Below, one piece after another: positions 16,851-24,986 of a DNA stretch of 64,000 bases; position 1 is the first letter of the stretch; every line of letters begins with the position of its first letter. Location: contig NZ_JAERQF010000008.1 of the NCBI RefSeq assembly GCF_016734815.1, forward strand, positions 1-64,000, in the 5' to 3' direction. The notes beneath the pieces were generated by a model. That model was not told where the DNA came from. It did no database searches and saw only the letters and a list, made by a program, of their open reading frames with translations. This DNA is from Hymenobacter rubidus (GTDB lineage Bacteria; Bacteroidota; Bacteroidia; Cytophagales; Hymenobacteraceae). The position numbers were made by a program, and so were the translations under genes.

Positions 16851-18047
16851 ATGACGACTTCCTTCCAACAACCCACGGCTCGCGGCTACTACGGCGAATA
16901 CGGCGGCGCTTTCGTGCCCGAAATGCTGTACCCCAACGTGGAAGAGCTGCGCACGCAGTACCTCGAAATTCTGGCCGACCCCGCCTACCAGGCCGAATTG
17001 CAGCTATTGCTGCGCGACTACGTGGGCCGGCCCACGCCGCTGTTTGAAGCGCGCCGGCTATCCGAGAAATACGGCACCCGCGTGTTTCTGAAGCGGGAGG
17101 ACCTGTGCCACACCGGCGCCCACAAAATCAACAACACCGTGGGCCAGATTCTGCTGGCCAAGCGCCTGGGCAAGCAGCGCATCATTGCCGAAACCGGCGC
17201 CGGCCAGCACGGCGTGGCCACGGCCACGGTATGCGCCCTCATGGGCCTGCCCTGCGTGGTGTACATGGGCGCAACGGACATTGAGCGCCAGGCGCCCAAC
17301 GTGGCTCGCATGCGCCTGCTCGGGGCCGAGGTGCGCCGCGTCACCAGCGGCAGCCAAACCCTGAAAGATGCCACCAACGAGGCCATCCGCGACTGGATTG
17401 CCAACCCCGTAGATACGCATTACATCATTGGCTCCGTAGTTGGCCCGCACCCGTACCCCGATTTGGTGGCGCGGCTGCAAGCCGTTATCAGCGAGGAAAT
17501 GCGCGCCCAATTATTGGAAAAAACCGGCTCCGAGCTGCCCGCTTTTGTGGTGGCCTGCGTGGGCGGCGGCTCCAATGCGGCCGGCGCGTTCTACCATTTT
17601 CTCGACGAGCCGGCCGTGCGCCTGGTAGCGGTGGAAGCAGCCGGGCACGGCATTTATTCGGGGCACTCCGCGGCCACGTCGGTGCTGGGCAAGCCGGGCA
17701 TCATCCACGGCAGCCGCACGCTGCTCATGCAGGACGAGCACGGCCAGATTACGGAGCCGTATTCGCTGAGCGCCGGGCTGGACTATCCCGGCATTGGGCC
17801 GCTGCACGCGCACTTGGGCGCCGTGGGCCGGGCCGAGTTCATGTCCATTACCGACGACGAAGCGCTGGCCGCCGTGAGCGAGCTGAGCCGCCTGGAAGGC
17901 ATTATTCCGGCCCTGGAAACGGCGCACGCGCTGGCTGCGCTGGGCCAGCTGGGCGCCGGGCCCGATGACGTGGTGGTGGTGAATTTGTCGGGCCGCGGCG
18001 ACAAGGATTTGGAGACGTACCTCAAGAATATGGACAAACTCATTTAG
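16851..18047 (+). CDS. trpB: Tryptophan synthase beta chain
   Basis: TrpB condenses indole with serine using PLP. The 398-residue protein starts at ATG 16851; upstream in-frame sequence overlaps trpF and is not used. The PLP Lys is K92 in HTGAHKINN, the phosphate-binding loop is GGGSNAAG near residue 238, and the C-terminal NLSGRGDKD is conserved. Its TAG stop (18045-18047) is also the first three bases of an inverted-repeat arm. Confidence 0.97.
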   Translation: MTTSFQQPTARGYYGEYGGAFVPEMLYPNVEELRTQYLEILADPAYQAELQLLLRDYVGRPTPLFEARRLSEKYGTRVFLKREDLCHTGAHKINNTVGQILLAKRLGKQRIIAETGAGQHGVATATVCALMGLPCVVYMGATDIERQAPNVARMRLLGAEVRRVTSGSQTLKDATNEAIRDWIANPVDTHYIIGSVVGPHPYPDLVARLQAVISEEMRAQLLEKTGSELPAFVVACVGGGSNAAGAFYHFLDEPAVRLVAVEAAGHGIYSGHSAATSVLGKPGIIHGSRTLLMQDEHGQITEPYSLSAGLDYPGIGPLHAHLGAVGRAEFMSITDDEALAAVSELSRLEGIIPALETAHALAALGQLGAGPDDVVVVNLSGRGDKDLETYLKNMDKLI

Positions 18048-18127
18048 CGCAAGGTTTCGCGAAGTTTAAAACTTAAGTTTCGCAAAGCGTTGTCGTTCAA
18101 AAATATACTTAGCGAAACCTTGCGCTA
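18045..18127. repeat. Family F inverted repeat spanning the trpB-trpA junction
   Basis: Perfect 16-base arms TAGCGCAAGGTTTCGC (18045-18060) and its complement (18112-18127) face each other. The left arm begins with the trpB stop codon; the right arm ends one base before the trpA ATG. The loop is AT-rich. Confidence 0.85.
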
Positions 18128-18128
18128 G

Positions 18129-18905
18129 ATGAACAGAATAACCCACGCCTTCCGGAGCAAAAAGAACCTGCTCAACACCTACTTCACCGCCGGCTATCCC
18201 AGCCTGCACGACACCATTCCGCTGGCCAAAGCATTGGTCGAGTCCGGGGCCGACATCCTCGAAATCGGCATGCCCTTTTCCGACCCGCTGGCCGATGGCC
18301 CGGTTATTCAGGGGAGCAGCACGGTGGCCCTGGCCAATGGCATGAACCTGCCCGTGCTGTTCGAACAGCTCCAAAACCTTAGAACGGCCGTGCCCGATGC
18401 GCCGGTGCTGCTCATGGGCTACCTCAACCCCGTGCTGCAGTTCGGCGTGGAAGCTTTCCTGAAACGCGCTGCCGAAGTGGGCGTCGATGGACTGATTCTG
18501 CCCGATTTACCGCTCGATGAGTACGAGGAAACCTACCACGCCCTTTTTCAGCAGCATGGCCTGAAAGCGGTGTTTCTCATCACGCCGCAAACTTCCGAAG
18601 CGCGAATCCGGCGGCTCGATGCCCTGTCCGATGCCTTCCTTTACCTCGTGTCGGGACCCGGCACCACCGGCGGCACCACCCGGCCCGATGCCGACGCCCA
18701 GCAACAGTACTTTGAGCGAGTGGCAGACCTGAACCTGAAAAATCCGCGCCTCATCGGTTTCGGTATTGCCAATAAAGCCGGTTTTGACCGCGCTTGTCAG
18801 TATGCTGATGGTGCCATCATCGGTTCGGCGCTCATCCAAGCTCTCCAAGAGGTGGACGATGCGCCCGCGGCCGCCGCGCGGTTCGTGCGGGGTATCAAGT
18901 CGTAG
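18129..18905 (+). CDS. trpA: Tryptophan synthase alpha chain
   Basis: TrpA cleaves indole-3-glycerol phosphate and channels indole to TrpB. The 258-residue TIM barrel has catalytic Glu45 (ADILEIGMPFSDP) and Asp56 (DPLADGP), DGLILPDLPLDE near residue 125, and the phosphate loop GFGIANKAGF near residue 215. Length is normal. Last of the seven trp structural genes. Confidence 0.97.
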   Translation: MNRITHAFRSKKNLLNTYFTAGYPSLHDTIPLAKALVESGADILEIGMPFSDPLADGPVIQGSSTVALANGMNLPVLFEQLQNLRTAVPDAPVLLMGYLNPVLQFGVEAFLKRAAEVGVDGLILPDLPLDEYEETYHALFQQHGLKAVFLITPQTSEARIRRLDALSDAFLYLVSGPGTTGGTTRPDADAQQQYFERVADLNLKNPRLIGFGIANKAGFDRACQYADGAIIGSALIQALQEVDDAPAAAARFVRGIKS

Positions 18906-18920
18906 TTTTTAACAGAAGGA

Positions 18921-18950
18921 CGTCATGCTGAGCGCAGTCGAAGCATGACG
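18921..18950. repeat. Collapsed family A repeat with T tract after trpA
   Basis: CGTCATGCT and AGCATGACG form a 9-bp stem around a 12-base loop, followed by TTTTT. This is a family A element with its middle deleted. With the T run it could act as a weak terminator at the end of the trp genes. Confidence 0.7.
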
Positions 18951-18973
18951 TTTTTATTTAACCTACCCATTAC

Positions 18974-19978
18974 GTGATAATTCAACTAGAAAATTCGGCT
19001 TCCGTGCCCGCCATATCGGAGCACCTCCGGCAGCACGGCTACAAGGCCACCGAAGTCACGACCCAACACGCGCACTACCTGGTCGCCATTGGCAAGCAGG
19101 ATGTTGACTTGCGCACCATTGGCCAGCTGCCGGGCGTGTGCGACGTGCACCGCGTGAGCGACGACTACAAGCTGGTGAGCCGCAAATGGCGCGTGAAGCC
19201 CACCGTGCTCGACCTCGGCGATGGCGTGACGATAGGCGAGGGGCAGCTCGCCATTTGCGCCGGGCCGTGCAGCATCGAGAGCGAGGCGCAGATGGAAAAG
19301 GTGATGACGCATCTGGTCGAAAACGGCGTGCGGCTGATGCGCGGCGGCGTGTTCAAGCCCCGCTCGTCGCCCTACGCGTTTCGGGGCCTGGGCATGGACG
19401 GCCTCAAAGAGTTTCACCGCATGGCGCGGGCGCACGGCCTCAAAATCGTGACCGAAGTAATGCAGGTGTCGCAGGTGGAAGAAATGCACGACTACGTGGA
19501 CGTGTTCCAGGTAGGCGCCCGCAACACCCAGAATTTCAACCTGCTGGATGCCTTGGGCGGCGTCGATAAGCCGGTGCTGCTCAAGCGCGGCATTTCGGGC
19601 TCCATCGAGGAGCTGCTGTCCTCAGCGGAGTACGTGTTTTCGGGGGGCAACGAAAAGCTGATTCTGTGCGAGCGCGGCATCCGCACGTTCGAAACGGCCA
19701 GCCGCAACACCCTGGATTTGAATGCTGTACCGATTTTGAAAGCCAAAAGCCACCTGCCGGTCATCGTCGACCCTTCGCACGGCATTGGCATTCGGGAATA
19801 CGTGCCGGCCATGGCCCTGGCCGGAGTAATGGCCGGGGCCGACGGCATTGTGTACGAAACCCACGAGACGCCCGAAAAGGCCGCTTCCGACGGCGCCCAA
19901 ACGCTGGATTTCGACGAGTCGGCGCGGCTGATTCGCAACCTGCGGCGCGTGTACGAGCTGCGAGGGCAATTGGAATAA
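18974..19978 (+). CDS. aroF: 3-deoxy-7-phosphoheptulonate (DAHP) synthase
   Basis: This enzyme joins phosphoenolpyruvate and erythrose 4-phosphate, the first step to chorismate. The 334-residue protein starts at GTG 18974. An N-terminal ferredoxin-like regulatory domain (residues 1-70, MIIQLENSASVPAISEHLRQ) is followed by the barrel with AGPCSIE, FKPRSSPYAFRG, the metal Cys and His residues, and VDPSHGIG. This is the type I beta class common in Bacteroidota and Gram-positives. Placement just after trpA links shikimate supply to tryptophan synthesis, perhaps as part of the same operon. Confidence 0.95.
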   Translation: MIIQLENSASVPAISEHLRQHGYKATEVTTQHAHYLVAIGKQDVDLRTIGQLPGVCDVHRVSDDYKLVSRKWRVKPTVLDLGDGVTIGEGQLAICAGPCSIESEAQMEKVMTHLVENGVRLMRGGVFKPRSSPYAFRGLGMDGLKEFHRMARAHGLKIVTEVMQVSQVEEMHDYVDVFQVGARNTQNFNLLDALGGVDKPVLLKRGISGSIEELLSSAEYVFSGGNEKLILCERGIRTFETASRNTLDLNAVPILKAKSHLPVIVDPSHGIGIREYVPAMALAGVMAGADGIVYETHETPEKAASDGAQTLDFDESARLIRNLRRVYELRGQLE

Positions 19979-20042
19979 ACAAAAAATTAATCTTGCCATT
20001 TGCTTGTATTCCTGAATTCAGTTCTTAAATTCGTCTCACTCA

Positions 20043-20141
20043 TGCGCCACCAATTCGTCAATTGCATTAAAAACCTGCTGACCTCCCCCAAACAGGGCGA
20101 GCAGGGGCTGCGATTGGCGCTAACGGAGTACACGGCATGAA
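20043..20141 (+). CDS. Short 32-residue ORF, possible gene remnant
   Basis: ATG 20043 opens MRHQFVNCIKNLLTSPKQGE and continues to EYTA before TGA. The ending GEQGLRLALTEYTA resembles the C-terminus of Gfo/Idh-type oxidoreductases, so it may be the tail of a deleted gene rather than a working small protein. A terminator follows. No clear promoter precedes it. Confidence 0.35.
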
Positions 20142-20166
20142 GCCCGAACTTCTCTAGAAACCTTCA

Positions 20167-20202
20167 AAAGCCCGATTCCACCAGGAAGTCGGGCTTTTTT
20201 TT
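20167..20202 (+). terminator. Intrinsic terminator before phhA
   Basis: AAAAGCCCGA-TTCC, an ACCA loop, and GGAA-G-TCGGGCTTTTTTT form a strong stem with a T8 tract, ending about 14 bases before the phhA ATG. It closes the trp/aroF region, so phhA probably needs its own initiation or read-through. Confidence 0.85.
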
Positions 20203-20215
20203 CGCCAAAACCGCT

Positions 20216-20938
20216 ATGTTCACCAAACGCACCATCCCCGCTACCGCCACCCAGGACCAACTGGTCTGGAAAATTCTGTTTGACCGCCAGACGGCCCTCT
20301 TGCACCGGCGCGCCGCGCCCGTTTTCAACCAGGGGCTGGCGCGGTTGGGCTTGCGGCGCGACGTAGTTCCCGACATCGGCGAACTGAGCGCCACGGTGCG
20401 GGAACACACCGGATGGCAACTGGCGCCGGTGGGGCGGCCCTTCGAGCCCGCCGCGTTTTTTGAGTTGCTGGCCGAGCGCAAGTTTCCCATCGTGACGCGC
20501 ATCCGGCCCATGCACAGCTTCGATTTCAGCCCTGAGCCCGACCTGTTCCACGACCTGTTCGGGCACGTACCCATGCTGCTCGACGAAGGCCTGGCCGATT
20601 TTCTGCACGCACTGGGGCAGGCGTATCGGGCGCAGCCGGTGGGCTCGGCTACCCGGGAACAGCTGTGGGCGCTGTATTTTTTTACGGCCGAATTCGGCCT
20701 GGTGCAGCACGAGGGCAAGCCCATGCTCTACGGCGCGGGGCTGTTGTCGTCGGCGGGCGAAATCCACCACTGCGTAAACGAGCACACCCCCCGGCCGGCG
20801 TTTGACCTGGCCACCGTGCTGCGCACCCCCGTTACCGGCACGCGCTACCAGAACCAGTACTTCGTGCTGCCCGCCTGGCAGCAGCTCAGCGACTGCGTTG
20901 ATGAACTGGCCGGCATCCTGGCGGGACGCTGCGCTTAA
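20216..20938 (+). CDS. phhA: Phenylalanine 4-hydroxylase
   Basis: This pterin-dependent enzyme hydroxylates phenylalanine to tyrosine. The 240-residue catalytic domain carries the iron-binding 2-His-1-Glu triad: His112 and His117 in PDLFHDLFGHVP and Glu159 in YFFTAEFGLVQ. It has no N-terminal ACT domain, as is normal for the monomeric bacterial form. It sits right after a terminator and beside aromatic biosynthesis genes, which suggests balancing of Phe and Tyr pools. Confidence 0.93.
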   Translation: MFTKRTIPATATQDQLVWKILFDRQTALLHRRAAPVFNQGLARLGLRRDVVPDIGELSATVREHTGWQLAPVGRPFEPAAFFELLAERKFPIVTRIRPMHSFDFSPEPDLFHDLFGHVPMLLDEGLADFLHALGQAYRAQPVGSATREQLWALYFFTAEFGLVQHEGKPMLYGAGLLSSAGEIHHCVNEHTPRPAFDLATVLRTPVTGTRYQNQYFVLPAWQQLSDCVDELAGILAGRCA

Positions 20939-20940
20939 CG

Positions 20941-21022
20941 GAGAATGAGGAATGAGGAATGAGGAATTTTGGCTTTGACTGCTAATTCCTCACTCTTCAT
21001 TCCTCATTCTTCATTCTTCATT
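20941..21022. repeat. Family C inverted repeat (GAGGAATGA type)
   Basis: The left arm repeats GAGGAAT units (GAGAATGAGGAATGAGGAAT); the right arm is CTCACTCTTCATTCCTCATT and further units. It lies between the convergent phhA and DUF962 genes, directly after the phhA stop. Confidence 0.85.
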
Positions 21023-21034
21023 AAGCCGCAGGCG

Positions 21035-21505
21035 TTAATACCCCCAGCCCAGGCGGCGGTAGACGAAATGGAGCAGCCACAGCGGCCCAATCAGCAGAAA
21101 CTGAAGGTCTTTGAGGAAGCTGGGCTTTTTGCCTTCTACTTTGTGGCCCCAGAACTGGCCCACCCAGGCCAGGGCGAAAATAACGAGGCAAATGGCCCAG
21201 AGCGGGAGGGCTGCCGCATTGGCTACCACGTGCAGGGCAGCGGCCATGGCCACCCACACCAGCACCATGCCCAGGGCCAGCCGGCCGCTCAGTCGCACGT
21301 AATAGAGCAGGGCCAATGCCATTGCCAACGTGCCCCAGTTCAGCCAAGAGCTGATGTGCGCAATGGCCGCCGGCACCGGAACCGACCAGAGCAACCCAAT
21401 AAGCGAGAACATTATCAGCGGTACGCACACCCAGTGCACCAGCTTGTTGGTGGGGTTTTGGTGGCTTTCTCCGTATTCGGAGAGGAGTGCCGTGAGGGAG
21501 GCCAT
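21035..21505 (-). CDS. DUF962/Mpo1-like membrane protein
   Basis: The 156-residue product begins MASLTALLSEYGESHQNPTN, the typical DUF962 start in which the conserved His and the HWVCVP segment open the first membrane helix. About four hydrophobic helices follow, with a late WVGQFWGHKVEGKKP motif. Yeast Mpo1 of this family is an iron-dependent dioxygenase in fatty-acid alpha-oxidation; activity here is inferred. An upstream in-frame ATG at 21550 would add 15 unconserved residues and was not chosen. Confidence 0.8.
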   Translation of the reverse strand: MASLTALLSEYGESHQNPTNKLVHWVCVPLIMFSLIGLLWSVPVPAAIAHISSWLNWGTLAMALALLYYVRLSGRLALGMVLVWVAMAAALHVVANAAALPLWAICLVIFALAWVGQFWGHKVEGKKPSFLKDLQFLLIGPLWLLHFVYRRLGWGY

Positions 21506-21559
21506 GCGGTGGGATTTTTGGGAAAGGCAAGAGCAGTGAAGAGCCGACAAATTAGCAAG

Positions 21560-21590
21560 AAAAAAAGCCTTCCCATGTGGGAAGGCTTTT
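21560..21590. terminator. Terminator-like hairpin AAAAGCCTTCCC-ATGT-GGGAAGGCTTTT
   Basis: A perfect 12-bp stem with a four-base loop is flanked by A and T tracts. It lies upstream of the reverse-strand DUF962 gene and downstream of the reverse-strand dienelactone hydrolase gene, so on the minus strand it comes after 21736-22608 and likely ends that transcript. Confidence 0.75.
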
Positions 21591-21599
21591 CTAAACGGC

Positions 21600-21700
21600 T
21601 GTCATCCTGAGCTTGCGAAGGACCTTCTCATGGTTGCTCCGATTGAATTGCTGCAAATTGTTTTTCGGTGAGAAGGTCCTTCGCTGCGCTCAGGATGACA
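21600..21700. repeat. Family A variant inverted repeat (GTCATCCTGAGC type)
   Basis: Arms TGTCATCCTGAGC..GCGAAGGACC (21600-21630) and the near-complement at 21669-21700 are related to family A but carry the GAAGGACCTTCT ending. The same variant is at 34811-34895. Confidence 0.85.
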
Positions 21701-21735
21701 GACATTGAAAAAGCTGCGACAGCGGCAACTGCCCG

Positions 21736-22608
21736 CTATGCTTTCGATTTGAACCGGCCGCGCAGGTAGGCCAGTGCCTGGGCGTGGGCTTTGGCGGCGT
21801 CTTCCTTTTTGTATTTGGGGTTGGAGGGGTTGGCAAAGGCGTGGTCGGCGTCGTAGCTCTCCACGGTGAGGCTTTTGCCGGCGGCGGCCATGTCCTTCTT
21901 AAACTGGCCCACCACTTCGGGATTAATCCACTTGTCTTGGCTGGCAAAAATGCCCAGTACGTCGCTGTTCAGGGTTTTGAGCTTGGCCACGTCCTTCTCG
22001 GGCATGCCGTAGTACATCACGCAGCCCACGGTCTGCTTGCCGCCGAGCAGCGCCTCCTGCAAGCTCCAACCGCCACCAAAGCACCAGCCGATGCTGGCAA
22101 ACTGCGCCTTGGGGCCGGCGTACATTTCCACGCCTTTGAGGATGGCCACGGCGCGCTCGGTTTTCACCTCGCCCATGAATTTGCCAGCGTCTTCGGGCGT
22201 GGTGGCCACTTTGCCGTCGTAGAGGTCCACGGCAATTACGTTGACATCGGGCAACTCCTGGGCGAAGGTGCCGGCTTCCTTCTTGATGTAGTCGTTCAGG
22301 CCCCACCACTCGTGTATCACGAACAGGTACTTGTTGCTGGGTTTGGCGCTCTTGATTTCGAAGCCGTGGCCGGGCTTGCCGTCGGGGGTTTTGAACTCGA
22401 TTTCCTTGCCCATGCCTTCGTAGTGGTAGGGCAGGGGCGCATCGTGGCCACCCGAGAAATCCTTGTCGGTGGCCAGCATCGCAAAAGCTTCGGTGGCGGA
22501 TGCCGACAGGTTGCCGGCCGGGCGGGCGCAGCAGCTGGCCATTTTCTGGGCCGAGGCTGAAAACGTGAGGCCGAGCAGGAGGGCGCCGAGCGTAAGGGAT
22601 TTGGTCAT
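21736..22608 (-). CDS. Exported dienelactone hydrolase family protein
   Basis: The 290-residue alpha/beta hydrolase starts with a signal peptide (MTKSLTLGALLLGLTFSASA). The fold is visible in FVIHEWWGLNDYIKKEA, VDLYDGKVATTPEDA and the nucleophile Cys elbow GWCFGGGWS near residue 175, with the catalytic Asp in SQDKW and His in DADHAFANP near residue 258. These are the DLH Cys-Asp-His residues. Family members hydrolyse lactones or act as general esterases; the periplasmic substrate is unknown. Confidence 0.88.
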   Translation of the reverse strand: MTKSLTLGALLLGLTFSASAQKMASCCARPAGNLSASATEAFAMLATDKDFSGGHDAPLPYHYEGMGKEIEFKTPDGKPGHGFEIKSAKPSNKYLFVIHEWWGLNDYIKKEAGTFAQELPDVNVIAVDLYDGKVATTPEDAGKFMGEVKTERAVAILKGVEMYAGPKAQFASIGWCFGGGWSLQEALLGGKQTVGCVMYYGMPEKDVAKLKTLNSDVLGIFASQDKWINPEVVGQFKKDMAAAGKSLTVESYDADHAFANPSNPKYKKEDAAKAHAQALAYLRGRFKSKA

Positions 22609-22769
22609 GGGAGTTATAAAGAATTGAAACGAATGAGCCTACGCAACAGCCAACCTGGCAAAACTTCCCGGCTCATGTAGCAAAGTTTTTAGCAATTCTG
22701 GAAAATAGCTTTGGCAGGCAACGGCCGTTTGCCTCCACGTCAACCGAAGGAGCTATAGCAATGAAGCAG

Positions 22770-24092
22770 TTAGCCCGCGCCCCCGGCGGGTATTCCGGTG
22801 TTGATGCTTGCCCCCAACTCGGTAAGCAGCGCAAACAGGCCCACGTAGGTCCGGTTGAGGTAAATAAAGTGCTCGGAGCCCCGCGGCTCGCGCTGCTTGC
22901 GCAATTCGGGGTCGGCCATCAGGTCGTCGCCGAGGGCGTAGAGGGCCGCCATGTAAGCGGGGTCGCCGAAGTCGAACGTGGCCTGACGAAAGGGACGGCC
23001 CACCAGTTCCAACGACACCTGCATGGTGCGCAGGTAGAGGGCCTGCATAGCCGGCGCATCGGTGGGGCGGAGCACATTGGCCTGCGTGAGCAAGGCCGTC
23101 AGGCGGGCTTCGTCGGCGATGGTTTCGGGGGCCAGCAGGGCGGTGAAGAGACGGTACACGTCCCGCGGCACTTCTTTCACGCAGCCAAAATCGAGCACGC
23201 CGAGGGTACCACCGTTTTCGGTTCGCATCAAGAAATTGCCGGGGTGCGGGTCGGCGTGCAGGCGGTGCAGGGTGTTGAACTGGAACTGGTAAAAGTCCCA
23301 CAGCGCCTGGCCCAGCTGGTTGCGCACGGCCTGGCTGGGATTAGTGGCCAAAAACTCCTTCAGGTGCTGCCCGCTGAGCCAATCCATGGTGAGAATGCGG
23401 GCGGTGGAATACGCCGGGTAGTAACCGGGGAATTCCAAGTGGTTAATTCCCTGGCACTGAGTTGCGATTTCCTGTCCACGCCGCAACTCCAGCTTGTAGT
23501 CGGTTTCTTCCAGCAGGCGGGTTTCTACTTCTTCCAGGTAGGGGCGGACCTGGGCCTCGTTCAGACCCATCACGCGCAGGGCAATGGGCTTCACCAGCCG
23601 AATATCAGACTTGATGCTGTCGGCCACACCGGGGTATTGCACCTTGACGGCCAAGGCTTTGCCCTCTTTGCGCGCAAAATGCACCTGCCCGATGCTGGCC
23701 GCCTGCCGCGCTTCCGGCTCAAACTCGTCGAACAACTGATAAGGCGACTTGCCAAACGCATCCCGGAAGGCCTTCACCACCAGCGGGCCGGAGAGGGGCG
23801 GCGTCGAATACTGGGCTTGGGCAAACTGCTCGGCGTAGGCCGTGGGCAGCATGTTTTTCTCCATGGCCAGCATCTGAGCCACTTTCAGCACGGAGCCCTT
23901 CAGCTCGCTCAGCGTGCCGTAGAGTTCGGCGGCATTGGCGGCGTGCAGGTCGGCAGTGGTCGACTCGGCCCCCACGGCCTTCTTGGCGTAGTGTTTGATG
24001 TAGTTGGCGCCCACGTTGAGGCCGGTTTTGGCAAAACGGGCAGCACGGGCCACCTTAGTGGTGGGCAGGGAGTTTTGGGATTCGTCGGACAT
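22770..24092 (-). CDS. ABC1/UbiB-family atypical kinase
   Basis: The 440-residue protein starts at ATG 24092 (MSDESQNSLPTTKVARAARF). It has the ABC1 signature: an N-terminal KxGQ-like segment LKGSVLKVAQMLAMEKNMLP (residues 67-86), the Ala-rich loop AASIGQVHFA near residue 130, the conserved Lys in LAVKVQYPG, the LHADPHPGNFL catalytic loop and the LDFGCVKE metal motif. COQ8/UbiB relatives support quinone biosynthesis. A longer frame to 24275 only adds translated repeat sequence. The neighbour at 24232 has a TetR fold. Confidence 0.9.
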   Translation of the reverse strand: MSDESQNSLPTTKVARAARFAKTGLNVGANYIKHYAKKAVGAESTTADLHAANAAELYGTLSELKGSVLKVAQMLAMEKNMLPTAYAEQFAQAQYSTPPLSGPLVVKAFRDAFGKSPYQLFDEFEPEARQAASIGQVHFARKEGKALAVKVQYPGVADSIKSDIRLVKPIALRVMGLNEAQVRPYLEEVETRLLEETDYKLELRRGQEIATQCQGINHLEFPGYYPAYSTARILTMDWLSGQHLKEFLATNPSQAVRNQLGQALWDFYQFQFNTLHRLHADPHPGNFLMRTENGGTLGVLDFGCVKEVPRDVYRLFTALLAPETIADEARLTALLTQANVLRPTDAPAMQALYLRTMQVSLELVGRPFRQATFDFGDPAYMAALYALGDDLMADPELRKQREPRGSEHFIYLNRTYVGLFALLTELGASINTGIPAGGAG

Positions 24093-24123
24093 AGCAGTAG
24101 GCTGCCGGTTATAAAAATTAAAC

Positions 24124-24217
24124 GTCATGCCGAGCGCAGCCGAGGCATCTCGCGTGCTGAAATAATTCAATCGAAAGAGTTGCGCACGCGAGATGCCTCG
24201 GCTACGCTCGGCATGAC
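24124..24217. repeat. Family A inverted repeat between the TetR-like and ABC1 genes
   Basis: Perfect 33-base arms (24124-24156, 24185-24217) begin GTCATGCCGAGCGCAGCCGA with one mismatch within. This copy has C in place of T in GTCATGCC, a subtype. It is open in the ABC1 frame, which explains the false N-terminal extension. Confidence 0.9.
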
Positions 24218-24231
24218 CGCCATAACAGCCG

Positions 24232-24861
24232 TTAGCGCCGCACCAGAAACCGCACAAAATCCACGGCCGAATCAATCGTATTGCGGCCCACCAAATCGAA
24301 GCTAAGCGTCACAGCCTTCTCCACGGCGGCGTCGGTGCGCTCGAAGTTGAGGGAATCGTCTTTGGCAAAAAAAACCAGCACAAACAGCACTTGTTGCCAG
24401 AAGAAGCGCGGGTAGCCGTCCTGCACCAGCGGCCGGTTGGCGATTTCGCCGCTGGCCCGGCCTTCGCTGAGCAAGTCGCTCACAAACACCTCAAAATCCT
24501 GCCGGAAATCATCGAGCACGCGGGGCGACAGGGCCGGCACCCGGTGCAGCGAGCGGCGCAGGCTCATCAGCGCATAGGAACGGTTGTTTTTCAGGATTTC
24601 GAGCAGGGTAAAATAAAAGGCCAGCAGCTTTTCGCGGCTGCCGTAGCCTTCCCACACCGGTTCGCCGGCGGCGGTTTCGCACGCCTGCCGGCCAAAATCG
24701 GCCCAGATTTCGCGGTCGATGGCATCGAAATTCGGGTAGTGCTGGTAGAATTCCGGCTCCGCGATGCCCAACTGCTGGGTGAGCTTGAACACCGATTGCG
24801 GCGGGTGGCCTTCGTTGAGCACGAAGTCGAGATAGGCTTGTTTGATGCGGTCCTTTTCCAT
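24232..24861 (-). CDS. TetR-fold protein next to the ABC1 kinase
   Basis: This 209-residue protein has an N-terminal TetR-type helix-turn-helix (KDRIKQAYLDFVLNEG, then VFKLTQQLGIAEPEFYQHYP, residues 5-45). A helical C-terminal domain follows with MSLRRSLHRVPALSPRVLDDF and VFFAKDDSLNFERTDAAVEK. It may repress itself and the ABC1 gene. An alternative rests on COQ9 being a TetR-fold partner of COQ8, an ABC1 protein: this pair may cooperate directly in quinone metabolism. The sequence does not decide between these. Confidence 0.75.
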   Translation of the reverse strand: MEKDRIKQAYLDFVLNEGHPPQSVFKLTQQLGIAEPEFYQHYPNFDAIDREIWADFGRQACETAAGEPVWEGYGSREKLLAFYFTLLEILKNNRSYALMSLRRSLHRVPALSPRVLDDFRQDFEVFVSDLLSEGRASGEIANRPLVQDGYPRFFWQQVLFVLVFFAKDDSLNFERTDAAVEKAVTLSFDLVGRNTIDSAVDFVRFLVRR

Positions 24862-24893
24862 GGCAGTATAACCGGCACGGCAGGGGTACGGTT

Positions 24894-24986
24894 CAGGCAG
24901 TAGCGCGAACTTTGTAGTTCGCGCTACTGCCTGAACGTCAATCGTCAGAATAGCGTGGGTACGCGAACTACAAAGTTTGCGCTACT
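24894..24986. repeat. Family B inverted repeat with inner 17-bp hairpin
   Basis: CAGGCAGTAGCGCGAAC and its exact complement (24894-24910, 24917-24933) form a hairpin around TTTGTA. A third arm, ACGCGAACTACAAAGTTTGC and CGCTACT (24961-24986), faces the first. The third arm supplies the photolyase stop codon (24982-24984). Confidence 0.85.

Noticed and set aside
20941..21022. CRISPR-like tandem repeats
   Set aside because: Units of 7-11 bases without spacers are arranged as inverted arms, not as direct repeats with unique spacers.
24093..24275. N-terminal extension of the ABC1 kinase
   Set aside because: The extra residues (HAERSRGISRAQLF...) are the translated family A repeat and not conserved protein.
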